Shown piece after piece: positions 1-8,589 of a stretch of DNA of 64,000 nt. Origin of the DNA: Chitinophagaceae bacterium (GTDB taxonomy: Bacteria > Bacteroidota > Bacteroidia > Chitinophagales > Chitinophagaceae); the NCBI GenBank assembly GCA_017307735.1, contig JAFKGR010000013.1:1-64000 (forward strand), read 5' to 3'. A program made the position numbers and the translations under genes. The first letter of the stretch is position 1. Each line of letters begins with the position of its first letter. The notes beneath the pieces were generated by a model. The model saw only the letters and a program-made list of their open reading frames with translations, had not been told where the DNA came from and made no database searches.

Positions 1-99
1 CATCTGAATGCGGGGTCTTATTCTGGAAGAGGCATTTTTCAAAATCCTCTTTAGTTCCTGAAGGCTTTCTTTTACGATTATTTCTTTTGCTTTTGCCAT
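1..99 (-). CDS. IS630-like transposase or HTH protein, N-terminal fragment (runs off the window)
   Basis: The ATG at 97-99 opens a frame that leaves the window after 33 codons (MAKAKEIIVKESLQELKRIL, then ...RIRPRIQM). The lysine-rich start followed by a predicted helix and 'R-x-R-I-Q-M' resembles the N-terminal helix-turn-helix segment of IS630-family transposases common in Bacteroidota. A perfect TATCTTTG box ends four bases before the ATG, which supports this start. Only the first helix is visible, so any helix-turn-helix protein with this N-terminus remains possible. Family identity is inferred from pattern memory; the open frame and promoter box are seen directly. Confidence 0.5.
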   Translation of the reverse strand, partial: MAKAKEIIVKESLQELKRILKNASSRIRPRIQM

Positions 100-103
100 A
101 AAG

Positions 104-111
104 CAAAGATA
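104..111 (-). promoter_or_regulatory. Bacteroidota -7 promoter box (TATCTTTG)
   Basis: On the minus strand TATCTTTG matches the TAnnTTTG consensus for the primary sigma factor of Bacteroidota. Only four bases separate it from the ATG at 99, which would make the transcript leaderless or nearly so. Confidence 0.5.
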
Positions 112-155
112 TGGAACATTAGACTATTTATGAAATATACTTAGTATAATCTGTT

Positions 156-251
156 ATGAAAAAACTGGTAGTTCTTTCCGGAGCCGGAGTCAGTGCAGAA
201 AGCGGATTGCAAACTCTTTCATTATGGCAAACTTTATTTTACAACCACTGA
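156..251 (+). pseudogene. Sir2/CobB NAD-dependent deacylase, N-terminal remnant
   Basis: The 31-codon frame begins MKKLVVLSGAGVSAESG, the NAD-binding GAGxSxxSG start of bacterial Sir2 (CobB) deacylases. After Gly17 the expected 'TFRD...GLW' stretch is replaced by a short LQTLSLW run, and the frame stops at 249-251. The rest of the roughly 230-residue enzyme is missing. The last 18 bases overlap the 3' end of the oppositely oriented DUF4249 gene, so the deletion joint lies near 205-235. Catalytic His and zinc ligands are absent, so no activity is expected. Sir2 recognition is strong because of the motif. That it is a remnant rather than a regulatory micro-ORF is inference. Confidence 0.7.
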
Positions 252-1049
252 TTTTCTTTCTTTGGTATAAACATTAAAGTAGCCGAGTGCCCCACCTGTA
301 ATATTTGAGACCGGATTGCCTGGTGTGACGGCATCATTACCTCCGGTGGCGCTTTGGGCAAGGCTGTTGAAATAGGTGTAAACTTTGGGATCTATGCATT
401 GCATTTCTACCGTAATACTATCACCTGGCATCATGTCTTCCTCGTCGTTCTGATCAAAATAAGCAAGGAAAGTATTGATTTTCCTTCCATCCGAAAATTC
501 ATCATTCATCACAAAGATGTTGGCGTTTTGCGCATTGTTTTTATACTGCAGAAAACGGTAGGAATCACCTTTGCCTGGCGGATCCTGGAAAATTACATTG
601 GCAAATTTTCTGTTTTTCCCAAAAATAAAATAGTCCGAAATATAAAGGCTGTCAAATGGCACTTTACGATGGAGAGAGGCTTCTCCTGAAAAATGCTGGC
701 CGTTAATTTCTACCTCCAAAATGTAATGATGATTGGTTATGGCACGAAGAGAAGGCGCTCTGTAAAATCCTTTAAATGTTTCGAACAAAGCGACCGTATT
801 ATGTCCGGAATCAGAAATTGTGACCTTTGCTCCTGAAACACCCGAAAAATTACTGGAATCACTCAATCTCACAGTTTGCGAAATATACACGTAGCAATCC
901 CCCAACTGATCGCTCAGGTTGGCTTCAATCACAAACCTGGGAGGGATTTCATTTGTTTTTAATTCAATAATTTTTTTACAACCTGATGCAAAAATCAGCG
1001 CGATTGCAAGCGGCAAACAGAAAATGATATTTGAATTTATTTTAATCAT
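234..1049 (-). CDS. DUF4249 family lipoprotein
   Basis: This 271-residue protein starts with a lipoprotein signal peptide (hydrophobic residues 10-21, then lipobox F-A-S-G-C with Cys24), so it should be anchored in a membrane facing the periplasm or the surface. The body is beta-rich ('PPRFVIEANLSDQ', 'VSGAKVTISD', 'NHHYILEVEINGQ') and matches the DUF4249 pattern. DUF4249 proteins are usually encoded directly after a TonB-dependent receptor, and here only six bases separate it from one. The pair probably forms an outer-membrane uptake or surface complex whose ligand is unknown. Its last codons overlap the Sir2 remnant on the other strand. The family call is confident; the molecular role is unknown. 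Confidence 0.85.
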   Translation of the reverse strand: MIKINSNIIFCLPLAIALIFASGCKKIIELKTNEIPPRFVIEANLSDQLGDCYVYISQTVRLSDSSNFSGVSGAKVTISDSGHNTVALFETFKGFYRAPSLRAITNHHYILEVEINGQHFSGEASLHRKVPFDSLYISDYFIFGKNRKFANVIFQDPPGKGDSYRFLQYKNNAQNANIFVMNDEFSDGRKINTFLAYFDQNDEEDMMPGDSITVEMQCIDPKVYTYFNSLAQSATGGNDAVTPGNPVSNITGGALGYFNVYTKERKSVVVK

Positions 1050-1055
1050 CCATTG

Positions 1056-3374
1056 TCAGAATTTAAAGTTGTAACTGATAGATGGAATAAACCTGAATAA
1101 AGCAGTTTGGACAGTATTTGTAATTAAACTGTTTTTGTCGTCAGGTTCGAAGGTTATCAGATAGGCATTCTCTCTGCCGTATGCATTATATATTCCAAGT
1201 GAAAGTTCTGATGAAAATTTTCCCTTCGAATGAAAAGTTTTTGTAGCACCCAGATCAAGCCGGTGATAAGCCGGCATCCTGTACCCGTTGCGCTTTGAAT
1301 AATAAAAATAAATCTGATTATTTACCGTGTATTTGCTTTCAGGCAGCGAGATGGCATCGCCTGTGTAATAAACCCAGGTGGCGGTCAGTTTCCAATTATT
1401 TCCGGCATCAAAATTTACAACGACGGAGATGTCGTGAGTTCTGTCCTGGCGTGCATTGTACCATTCGCCGTCATTGATCCCGTTGATTTTCTTTTCTGAT
1501 TTGCTTAAAGTATAGCTGATCCAGCCGTTGAATTTTCCGGTCTTTTTTCTGGCAAAAAATTCTATTCCGTAAGCCCTTCCGATGCCATAAAGAAGTTGTG
1601 TTTCCACATTGGATGTCCGGTCGAGGTCGGCTCCGTCGCGGTAATCTATCTGGTGTTGCATATCCTTGAAATAGGTTTCTACACTAAACTCATAGTTTCC
1701 GGAAAGAGAATTTTTGAAATATCCTGCAGTGAAGATATCTGATGTTTCAGGTTTGATATTGTTGGTGGTTGATAACCATCTGTCAGTCGGACGTGCAGTG
1801 GTGCTGTTATTGATCAGATGGAGGTTTTGCGTATTTCTTCCATATCCTGCTTTCAGCGAAGATAAAGGCGAGAGCAATATCCTTAAACTGATCCGGGGTT
1901 CTGCATTGAAATAGGTTTTGAAAAATTTTCCGCGAGGTGCATAAATTGTATCGAGAATATTTCCGTTGGGGTCAATGTTATAAAAGTGCCCGGGGCCAAG
2001 TACACTGAATGATTCAAGCCTGAGCCCTGTATTCAGCGCGAGGTTATCTGATATTTTTATGTCATCTGCAAAGAAAACCGCATTTTCAAGTGAATATCTT
2101 TTTTCGAAATTGACGTCATTGAAGTTGGAAGAATCTGAAGAAGTGATATCACCCGGACGAATGGAGTGGTATATAACATCAAAGCCTGCACGGAATTTCT
2201 GATTGGGTTTATTCCACTGCCATTCCTGTTTGAGATGCCAGTCTCTGATACGTGAAAAGACTTTCAGATTATTGGCTCCGAGATTGATATTGATTTTATA
2301 ATCAAAATTGCTGTAGATAAGAGAAGTATTGCTGAAAACGCTGTTGTTGTAAATGTGGTTCCAGCGAAGTGTACCGGTGCCGTTTCCCCATTTGAGTCCG
2401 ATTTCTTTTCCAAGCCCGAGATGATCATTCCCGAAATACCCGCTCAGAAATAATTGATCCTTTTCACTCAATTGATAATTCAATTTGGTATTCAAATCAT
2501 AGAATCCGATGCTGTTTTGATTGATGGAAGAATCATGTGATAATTTAAGAATCGGATCGATATAAGTTGATCTTGCTGAAATGATAAAAGAAGATTTTCC
2601 CTTTTGAATCGGACCATCCATAGTTAACCGCGATGAAATTAGCCCGATGCCTCCATTCATTGAAAATTGCTGATTGTTTCCATCGTTCATCCTGACATCC
2701 ACCACCGAAGACAGCCGGCCACCATAATAAGCGGGAATGACACCTTTATAAACGGTGACATCTTTGACGGCGTCTGCATTGAAAGTAGAAAAAAATCCCA
2801 GCATGTGGGACGCATTGTAAACGACGGCTTCATCAAGTAAAAACAGGTTCTGATCAATATTTCCGCCTCTCACATAAAGCCCGCTGCTGCCTTCACTGGC
2901 GGGTTTTATTCCGGGTAATAATTGTATCGCTTTCATCGGATCCCGTTCGCCAAAGAGTTGCGGAATCTGATTAATTTCTTTTGATGTCATCCTTTCAATT
3001 CCCGTTTGGCTGCTTGTAACAGAATGTCCGCCGGAAGGGAGATTGATCACAACTGATGCGAGGTATTGCGGGTTTGTTTTCAGGAAAAAATTGTATTGGG
3101 TATTTTTATCTGCGGACAGCCTGATGGTATCCGGCTTCATTCCTGAATAAGTGGTAATCATTGTGACGATTCCCTTATTTGCGTTGATAGAATAGAAACC
3201 ATATTCATTGGAAAGAACCGAAATATTATTTGAAAGGTTTCGGATGGTAGCTCCAATAATAGATTCCCCGGTTTCTGCCGAACGCACTATTCCACTAACG
3301 ACCACTGTATTCTGGGCGACCAGCGTTTGAGAAAAAAAGAAAAATAAAACAACAGTCAAAAATTTCAAATGCAA
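1056..3374 (-). CDS. TonB-dependent outer-membrane receptor with N-terminal carboxypeptidase-like domain
   Basis: This 772-residue protein has a Sec signal peptide (to about residue 21, ending L-V-A-Q). A carboxypeptidase-regulatory-like beta domain follows (about 24-110, 'GIVRSAETGESIIGATI'), then a plug domain (about 115-235, with 'GLYVRGGNIDQNLFLLDEA' and 'YGGRLSSVVDVRM') and a 22-strand-type barrel ending in aromatic F-K-F. It should import a bulky substrate using TonB energy. The start codon is TTG at 3372-3374; no in-frame ATG precedes the signal peptide, and a TAGATTTG box lies just upstream. It is co-transcribed with the DUF4249 lipoprotein. It lacks the SusC layout and has no SusD partner, so glycan uptake is not implied. 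Confidence 0.9.
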   Translation of the reverse strand: MHLKFLTVVLFFFFSQTLVAQNTVVVSGIVRSAETGESIIGATIRNLSNNISVLSNEYGFYSINANKGIVTMITTYSGMKPDTIRLSADKNTQYNFFLKTNPQYLASVVINLPSGGHSVTSSQTGIERMTSKEINQIPQLFGERDPMKAIQLLPGIKPASEGSSGLYVRGGNIDQNLFLLDEAVVYNASHMLGFFSTFNADAVKDVTVYKGVIPAYYGGRLSSVVDVRMNDGNNQQFSMNGGIGLISSRLTMDGPIQKGKSSFIISARSTYIDPILKLSHDSSINQNSIGFYDLNTKLNYQLSEKDQLFLSGYFGNDHLGLGKEIGLKWGNGTGTLRWNHIYNNSVFSNTSLIYSNFDYKININLGANNLKVFSRIRDWHLKQEWQWNKPNQKFRAGFDVIYHSIRPGDITSSDSSNFNDVNFEKRYSLENAVFFADDIKISDNLALNTGLRLESFSVLGPGHFYNIDPNGNILDTIYAPRGKFFKTYFNAEPRISLRILLSPLSSLKAGYGRNTQNLHLINNSTTARPTDRWLSTTNNIKPETSDIFTAGYFKNSLSGNYEFSVETYFKDMQHQIDYRDGADLDRTSNVETQLLYGIGRAYGIEFFARKKTGKFNGWISYTLSKSEKKINGINDGEWYNARQDRTHDISVVVNFDAGNNWKLTATWVYYTGDAISLPESKYTVNNQIYFYYSKRNGYRMPAYHRLDLGATKTFHSKGKFSSELSLGIYNAYGRENAYLITFEPDDKNSLITNTVQTALFRFIPSISYNFKF

Positions 3375-3385
3375 GGAATTTATCG

Positions 3386-3393
3386 CAAATCTA
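3386..3393 (-). promoter_or_regulatory. -7 promoter box (TAGATTTG) for the TonB receptor
   Basis: The minus strand reads TAGATTTG, a full match to TAnnTTTG, 11 bases before the TTG start of the receptor gene. No clear TTTG -33 element was found at 19-22 bases spacing. Confidence 0.45.
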
Positions 3394-3552
3394 TTTCTAA
3401 TAAAATTATTCCGTTGAGATTTTGGATCATGGCCGGAACTGCATTGGTCATGTTATTTTTTCTTTTAAATTGTAAGTTTAGTTTAATTTCCGGGTTTTTC
3501 TGTAAGCCAGTTTTAAACTCCTTAAAATGTCAATGTCCATTGCCTTTTCACT

Positions 3553-3560
3553 TATTTTTG
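3553..3560 (+). promoter_or_regulatory. -7 promoter box (TATTTTTG)
   Basis: TATTTTTG matches TAnnTTTG and ends ten bases before the ATG of the cytochrome-b-like gene. No well-spaced -33 element is evident. It implies a leader of only a few nucleotides. Confidence 0.4.
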
Positions 3561-3570
3561 CGCAAAAAAA

Positions 3571-4029
3571 ATGAGCATCATTCTCGTACTACATGACTGG
3601 GTCAGATGGTTGATTATGGTTTTCGCATTATTGACAGTGCTCACCGCCTTCACCGGACTTTTAAAAAATTCACCTTATACAAAATTTGCCAACATTAGCA
3701 ACCTTTTGTTTATGATCGGGATGGATATCCAGGTAGTATTCGGTTTTATATTGTATTTTAATAATGGATGGTTCGACATCCTGAAACATATCGGAAGTTT
3801 TATGGGGCAAACCATGCCGAGATTTTTCGGGCTTGAACATTGGTTGATGATGATAATTGCGTGGGTATTGGTACATTCGGGGCGCACTGTGGTAAAGAGA
3901 GTCGTTACACCACATGAGAAATATAAAAAGACATTGATTTATTTCGGGATCGCTTTACTTATCATACTAATTGCCATACCCTGGCCGTTTAGAACAGCAT
4001 TGGGAAGACCCTGGATAAGATGGTTTTGA
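3571..4029 (+). CDS. Small four-helix cytochrome-b-like membrane protein
   Basis: This 152-residue protein has four predicted transmembrane segments (about 12-31, 43-63, 86-103 and 121-139). Histidines lie at or near membrane edges: His8 in 'LHDWVRW', His73, His90 in 'GLEHW' and His102 in 'VHSGR'. The spacing of His90 and His102 resembles heme-binding four-helix cytochromes of the b561 type, and Bacteroidota homologues are often labelled 'cytochrome B'. Heme binding is inferred only. The gene stands alone between the divergent TonB receptor and surE, with 45 bases to surE, so co-transcription with surE is possible. A generic four-helix membrane protein without heme is the alternative. Confidence 0.65.
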   Translation: MSIILVLHDWVRWLIMVFALLTVLTAFTGLLKNSPYTKFANISNLLFMIGMDIQVVFGFILYFNNGWFDILKHIGSFMGQTMPRFFGLEHWLMMIIAWVLVHSGRTVVKRVVTPHEKYKKTLIYFGIALLIILIAIPWPFRTALGRPWIRWF

Positions 4030-4074
4030 CCTGAAAAATTTTATTGAGTTGAATTAAGAAATTGAATTGAATTT

Positions 4075-4863
4075 ATGAACCCAAAGACAGAGAAACCTGT
4101 AATTCTTATAACAAATGACGATGGTATCACGGCTCCCGGTTTACAAAATCTGGTCGAAGCTGTTTCTGATTTAGGTGAAGTTGTGGTAGTGGCGCCCGAT
4201 AAACCTCAAAGTGGAATGGGGCATGCCATAACAATTGGAGTACCGCTGAGGCTTACCAAACTAAATCATTTTCCCAATGTGCAGGAGGCTTATCAGACTA
4301 ACGGAACACCTGTGGATTGTGTGAAACTCGCTGTTGATAAAGTTTTACATCGTAAACCTGATATATGTTTAAGCGGTATTAACCATGGTGCCAATCATAG
4401 TATTAATGTGATCTATTCCGGTACCATCAGTGCTGCTATGGAGGCTTCTATCGAAAGTATTCCTTCCATTGGATTTAGTTTGCTCGATTACAGAATGGAG
4501 GCTGACTTTTCCGCATCCAAAGTCATTGCCCACAGAATTGTTGAAAGTGTTTTGAAAAAGGGGAACGATTACAAACATTTTTTATTGAATGTGAATATAC
4601 CGGCTGTTCCGTATGAATTGATCAACGGCATCAAACTTTGCCGGCAGGCTTATGCAAAGTATGATGAAGATTTTGATGAGAGGCTGGATCCCAATGGAAG
4701 AAAATATTATTGGCTTACCGGCCAATTTAAGAACTTTGACGAAGGGGATGACACGGATGTGTGGGCATTGGAACATAATTATGTCAGCGTAGTTCCCGTG
4801 CAATTTGATCTGACGGATTATAAATTGAAAAGAGAATTGGAAAATAATTGGGATGTATTATGA
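4075..4863 (+). CDS. surE: 5'/3'-nucleotidase SurE
   Basis: This 262-residue enzyme matches the SurE family over its full length. The N-terminal 'ILITNDDGITAPG' supplies the metal-binding Asp pair (Asp15 and Asp16). 'VVAPDKPQSGMGHAIT' and 'LSGINHGANHSINVIYSGT' are the conserved Ser and Asn-containing active-site loops. It dephosphorylates nucleoside 5'- and 3'-monophosphates in the cytoplasm and is linked to stationary-phase nucleotide salvage. The stop codon overlaps the ATG of the next small membrane gene (ATGA), so the two are translationally coupled. Start choice at 4075 fits the family because only eight residues precede the first beta strand. Confidence 0.96.
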   Translation: MNPKTEKPVILITNDDGITAPGLQNLVEAVSDLGEVVVVAPDKPQSGMGHAITIGVPLRLTKLNHFPNVQEAYQTNGTPVDCVKLAVDKVLHRKPDICLSGINHGANHSINVIYSGTISAAMEASIESIPSIGFSLLDYRMEADFSASKVIAHRIVESVLKKGNDYKHFLLNVNIPAVPYELINGIKLCRQAYAKYDEDFDERLDPNGRKYYWLTGQFKNFDEGDDTDVWALEHNYVSVVPVQFDLTDYKLKRELENNWDVL

Positions 4864-5153
4864 TCTTCAAAAAAGATAATTTCATTTTTGGACTTATTCT
4901 GGGTCTTGTCACTCCGTTTGTTGGATTTCTCTTATACAAATTTGTCAAGTTCAAAATGTTTTCGCTTGGAGATATGTTTCATTTTCTTAAGAGCAATCCG
5001 GAAATGATTACCAGTTTTATCAGTATCTCACTGCTGGCCAATGCCATTATTTTTACAATTTTTATTAACTCGCGCCGGGATAAAACTGCCAAAGGAATTT
5101 TTCTGATGACCGTTGTCTGGGCCATTATATCGCTGGTGTTTAAGTATTGGTGA
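4860..5153 (+). CDS. Small three-helix membrane protein coupled to surE
   Basis: A 97-residue frame begins MIFKKDNFIFG at the ATGA overlap with the surE stop. A start 12 bases upstream at 4848 is also open but less likely. Three hydrophobic segments are visible: about residues 9-27 (FIFGLILGLVTPFVGFLLY), 44-64 (SFISISLLANAIIFTIFIN) and 75-95. No catalytic motif is present and no function is recognised. Tight coupling suggests expression with SurE. Homologues with the same arrangement appear common in Bacteroidota, but this was not checked. Confidence 0.7.
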   Translation: MIFKKDNFIFGLILGLVTPFVGFLLYKFVKFKMFSLGDMFHFLKSNPEMITSFISISLLANAIIFTIFINSRRDKTAKGIFLMTVVWAIISLVFKYW

Positions 5154-5181
5154 TAACGGACCGTCTGTGTGTCGTGGTTGG

Positions 5182-5229
5182 GTTCCGGGTTTCGCGTTTT
5201 TAGTTCCGGGTTTCGTGTTCCAGGTTTCG
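5182..5229. repeat. Three near-perfect 13-mer repeats (GTTCC[G/A]GGTTTCG)
   Basis: GTTCCGGGTTTCG occurs at 5182-5194 and 5203-5215, and GTTCCAGGTTTCG at 5217-5229. They lie between the convergent surE-side and pyrR genes and are followed by a pyrimidine-rich stretch to about 5297. No hairpin or open frame of note was found, so this looks like simple intergenic repeat DNA. Confidence 0.7.
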
Positions 5230-5311
5230 TTTTTCTTTTCTCACCTCTCACCCTTCTCACTCTCTATCCGTCTCATCTTCTAACCGCCTAACCGTCTGTA
5301 AAATTTCTTCC

Positions 5312-5821
5312 TCAATACAAATTCACTTCTTCCTTATCCCATTCTACTTTTACTTTTTGGGAGATAAGGGAGTCAATTGATTTTCCACAATAATCAGGTT
5401 GGATAGGCAATTCACGGCTGTATCGCCTGTTGATCAAAACGCATAGTTCCACTTTCTGTGGTCTTCCAAAAGAAAGCATGGCATCCAGCGCTGCACGGAT
5501 TGTGCGCCCTGTAAACAAAACATCATCAATTAAAACCACATGTTTCTCCTCAAGTGAAAAGAGAATATCTGTCTGATTGGGTTGGTGCAATTCTTTGCGG
5601 ATATCATCTCGATAAAAAGTATTGTCCAGTTTTCCATAAGGAATATTCGATTCAGGCAAAATCTTTTTCAAAGCATCTGCAATTTTATTTGCCAGAAAAA
5701 CTCCTCTCGGCTGAATGCCGATAATCACCAGTTTGTGATCAGAATAATAATTCTCCGCAATCTGACAAGCCAACCTGTTGATTATAATCTGAAGCTGTTC
5801 TATATTGAGAATAGTTGTCAT
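5312..5821 (-). CDS. pyrR: Bifunctional pyr operon regulator/uracil phosphoribosyltransferase PyrR
   Basis: This 169-residue type I phosphoribosyltransferase carries the PRPP-binding loop 'VVLIDDVLFTGRTIRAALDA' and the flexible-loop region 'YRDDI'. The PyrR signatures 'IGIQPRGVFLANKI' and 'ELCVLINRRYSRELPIQPDYCGK' are also present. It converts uracil and PRPP to UMP and, in many bacteria, controls pyr mRNA. The ATG at 5821 was chosen because it gives the usual PyrR length and avoids overlap with pruA; the frame itself is open further upstream. It is 25 bases downstream of pruA and likely shares its transcript. RNA regulation cannot be judged here because no pyr genes are nearby. Confidence 0.92.
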   Translation of the reverse strand: MTTILNIEQLQIIINRLACQIAENYYSDHKLVIIGIQPRGVFLANKIADALKKILPESNIPYGKLDNTFYRDDIRKELHQPNQTDILFSLEEKHVVLIDDVLFTGRTIRAALDAMLSFGRPQKVELCVLINRRYSRELPIQPDYCGKSIDSLISQKVKVEWDKEEVNLY

Positions 5822-5846
5822 TACAGTTACTAAAATTTCAGCAAGA

Positions 5847-7478
5847 TTATGGCTTTTGCATGTAGGGGTACCTGTAATCCACCGGTGGTACAAAGTTTTC
5901 CTTGATGGTGCGTGCACTCAGCCAACGGTAAAGATTCAGCTTACTCCCAGCTTTGTCATTGGTACCGCTTCCGCGTGCACCTCCAAAGGGTTGCTGGCCT
6001 ACCACGGCTCCGGTTGGTTTATCATTGATGTAAAAATTGCCCGCGTTGTTCATCAGTCTGGTGGAAGCTCTTTGTGCTGCTGCCGGATCTTTTGCAAACA
6101 CAGCTCCGGTCAATGCATAAGGAGAAGTGCTGTCGACCAGCTTGATGGCATCATCAAACTTTTCTGCATCGTAGGTATAAACGGTAAGAACGGGTCCGAA
6201 CAATTCTTCGTGCATGGTCACATATTTCGGATCTTTTGCTTCAATCACTGTAGGTTCAATAAAATAACCATTTGTTTTATCACATTTTCCGCCGACAAGA
6301 ATTTTTGCGTCCTTGTCTTTCCGTGCATTTTTGATGTATCCCTCCAGTTTGTTGAAACTCTTCTCATCAATTACGGCATTGATAAAATTGGTAAAATCTT
6401 CAACACCGCCCATTTTCATCGTCTTGATTTCGGAAACCAGTTTTTTCTTTATTGCCGGTGCAAGATTAGATGGGAAATATGCACGGCTGGCAGCCGAACA
6501 TTTTTGTCCCTGATATTCAAATGCACCTCTGCACAAAGCCGCTACAACCTCATCCACATCAGCACTCTTGTGTACGAGTACGAAATCTTTACCTCCTGTT
6601 TCTCCGACAATCCTCGGATAGGATTTGTAAATCTTTGTATTCTCTCCAATCTGTTTCCACATGTTTTTGAATACGGCTGTACTTCCGGTGAAGTGAATTC
6701 CTCCAAAATCCGGGTGGCTGAAAACTACATCCCCGAGTACAGGGCCATCTACGTACACCAGATTGATCACGCCATCGGGAAGCCCGGCTTCTTTCAAAAT
6801 TTTCATGAATAGCTGGGCGCTGTAAATCTGTGTGTGCGATGGTTTCCAGATCACCACATTGCCGCACATTGCCGGCGCGGTTGGAAGATTTCCTCCGATA
6901 GAAGTAAAGTTGAAGGGGGTAATCGCTACAACAAACCCTTCCAGCGGGCGATATTCCATTCTGTTCTTCGTCCCATGTGAACTGATTGGTTGTTCACTAT
7001 AAATTTCGTTTAAAAAGTGAACGTTGAACCTGAGAAAATCGATCAACTCACATACCGCGTCTATTTCAGCCTGAAAGGCATTTTTACTTTGCCCGAGCAT
7101 CGTTGTTGCATTCATCATTGCACGATACTTGGTGGAGATCAAATCAGCAGCTTTCAGAAAAATATGCGCTCTTGCATCCCACGACAGAGCGGCCCATTTT
7201 TCTTTGGCTTTAAGCGCTGCATTGATTGCATTTTTAATATCAGCAGCGCCACCTTTGTGGTAATATCCCAGCAAGGTCTTTAAATCGTGAGGGGGCCTCA
7301 ACTCAACTTTGCTGCCGGTGCGCACTTCTTTTCCTCCGATGTACATCGGAATATCCAGTTTTGTTTTTTTGCATTCTTTCAATGCGGCTTTCAATGCATC
7401 GCGTTCGGGTGTTCCCGGCGCATAAGACAAAACCGGCTCATTGGCCGGTAATGGGTAACTATGATTTCCAAAACTCAT
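5847..7478 (-). CDS. pruA: L-glutamate gamma-semialdehyde dehydrogenase
   Basis: This 543-residue aldehyde dehydrogenase matches the delta-1-pyrroline-5-carboxylate dehydrogenase branch. It shows the NAD-site segments 'VAITPFNFTSIGGNLPTAPA' and 'FTGSTAVFKNMW', the general base Glu in 'VGETGGKD', and the catalytic Cys in 'GQKCSAASR'. It oxidises glutamate semialdehyde, from proline or ornithine, to glutamate with NAD+. It stands alone, not fused to proline dehydrogenase, as usual in Bacteroidota. It lies 43 bases after pdhB and 25 bases before pyrR on the same strand, so the three may form one transcript. The N-terminal 'MSFGNHSYPLPANEP' fits family starts. Confidence 0.95.
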   Translation of the reverse strand: MSFGNHSYPLPANEPVLSYAPGTPERDALKAALKECKKTKLDIPMYIGGKEVRTGSKVELRPPHDLKTLLGYYHKGGAADIKNAINAALKAKEKWAALSWDARAHIFLKAADLISTKYRAMMNATTMLGQSKNAFQAEIDAVCELIDFLRFNVHFLNEIYSEQPISSHGTKNRMEYRPLEGFVVAITPFNFTSIGGNLPTAPAMCGNVVIWKPSHTQIYSAQLFMKILKEAGLPDGVINLVYVDGPVLGDVVFSHPDFGGIHFTGSTAVFKNMWKQIGENTKIYKSYPRIVGETGGKDFVLVHKSADVDEVVAALCRGAFEYQGQKCSAASRAYFPSNLAPAIKKKLVSEIKTMKMGGVEDFTNFINAVIDEKSFNKLEGYIKNARKDKDAKILVGGKCDKTNGYFIEPTVIEAKDPKYVTMHEELFGPVLTVYTYDAEKFDDAIKLVDSTSPYALTGAVFAKDPAAAQRASTRLMNNAGNFYINDKPTGAVVGQQPFGGARGSGTNDKAGSKLNLYRWLSARTIKENFVPPVDYRYPYMQKP

Positions 7479-7521
7479 AATAAAAATATTTTATGCCGAT
7501 AAAAAGTCCGGCGTTGAATAA

Positions 7522-8505
7522 TCATTTTTCCATATACATTACTTCCTTCACAAGGTTGACCGTTCTTTCAATGCTCGGAAGGTATCCTTTAACCAAATTA
7601 GGCGCGTACATCATGGGTGCATCTGCTGAGGTGATTCTTCTTACGGGCGCATCCAGATAATCAAATCCTTCTTTTTGCACACGGTAGGCAATTTCGGATG
7701 AGATGGAAGCGAAGGGCCATTGTTCTTCCACGATAACGAGACGATTTGTTTTCTTAACTGAATTAAGAATGGTTTCCCAATCCAGCGGACGGATGGTTCT
7801 GAGGTCAATGACTTCTGCACTGATGTTTTCTTTGGCCAATTCTTCAGCTGCACCAAGTGCTACTTTCATCATTTTGTTGAAGCTGACAATGGTAACATCG
7901 GAACCCTCGCGTGATATATTGGCTTTCCCAATAGGAATGTAATATTCTTCTTCAGGAATTTCACCTTTGTCGCCATAGGTTACTTCACTTTCAAAGAAGA
8001 TAACCGGATCATTGTCGATGATAGCGCTTTTCAGAAGCCCTTTGGCATCGTATGGATTGCTTACTGATATTACTTTCAATCCGGGAATGTTGGCGTACAT
8101 AGATTCATACGCCGTGGAGTGTTGTGATCCTAATTGGCCTGCACTTCCGTTGGGGCCTCGGAAAACAATCGGGCAGGTTATCTGTCCGCCACTCATGGCG
8201 TGCATCTTTGAGGCTGTGTTGAGAATTTGGTCGAGTGCCAGATTTGCAAAATTCCATGTCATGAATTCAACAATCGGGCGAAGGCCGTTTTGAGAAGCCC
8301 CCACGGCAACAGATGCAAATCCCAATTCTGTAATCGGGGTATCAATCACTCTTTTGGCTCCGAATTCTTCCAGCATTCCCTGGCTTACTTTGTATGCCCC
8401 GTGGTATTCTGCCACTTCTTCACCTATCAGAATAATATTGGGATCTTTTCTCATTTCTTCCGACATCGCTTCACGCAATGCCTCTCTGAATTGCACTTCT
8501 TTCAT
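7522..8505 (-). CDS. pdhB: Pyruvate dehydrogenase E1 component, beta subunit
   Basis: This 327-residue protein is a typical E1-beta subunit of 2-oxo-acid dehydrogenases. It begins 'MKEVQFREALREAMSEEM' with 'IGEEVAEYHGAYKVSQGML' and 'IDTPITELGFASVAVGAS', the TPP-binding and subunit-contact regions. 'GPNGSAGQLGSQHS' and 'VEEQWPFASISSEI' follow. With an E1-alpha encoded elsewhere it decarboxylates pyruvate for acetyl-CoA synthesis. The pyruvate assignment rather than branched-chain oxo acids rests on overall similarity and is likely but not certain. It is the first gene of a pdhB-pruA-pyrR cluster with a well-matched promoter at 8558-8589. Confidence 0.93.
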   Translation of the reverse strand: MKEVQFREALREAMSEEMRKDPNIILIGEEVAEYHGAYKVSQGMLEEFGAKRVIDTPITELGFASVAVGASQNGLRPIVEFMTWNFANLALDQILNTASKMHAMSGGQITCPIVFRGPNGSAGQLGSQHSTAYESMYANIPGLKVISVSNPYDAKGLLKSAIIDNDPVIFFESEVTYGDKGEIPEEEYYIPIGKANISREGSDVTIVSFNKMMKVALGAAEELAKENISAEVIDLRTIRPLDWETILNSVKKTNRLVIVEEQWPFASISSEIAYRVQKEGFDYLDAPVRRITSADAPMMYAPNLVKGYLPSIERTVNLVKEVMYMEK

Positions 8506-8557
8506 AAATCTTTAAATATCAGTATTGAGTTTGCTTAATAGCTAATTTTTTGCTTTG

Positions 8558-8589
8558 CAAATTTACCGGATGTGGGGTAAATTATCAAA
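8558..8589 (-). promoter_or_regulatory. pdhB promoter (TTTG-N20-TAAATTTG)
   Basis: Minus-strand TTTG (8586-8589) and TAAATTTG (8558-8565) are separated by exactly 20 bases, an excellent match to the Bacteroidota -33/-7 promoter. The predicted start, about six bases on, gives a pdhB leader near 45 nucleotides. Confidence 0.7.

Noticed and set aside
1056..3374. SusC-type glycan importer
   Set aside because: Length, plug motifs and the DUF4249 partner differ from SusC/SusD pairs, and no SusD or glycoside hydrolase is adjacent.
3369..3596. 75-codon plus-strand ORF before the cytochrome-b-like gene
   Set aside because: It overlaps the TonB receptor start and the promoter boxes of both flanking genes, with no family likeness.
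5805..6812. 335-codon plus-strand ORF
   Set aside because: It is antisense to pruA, which has full motif support; the plus-strand translation is Cys/His-rich and has no domain.
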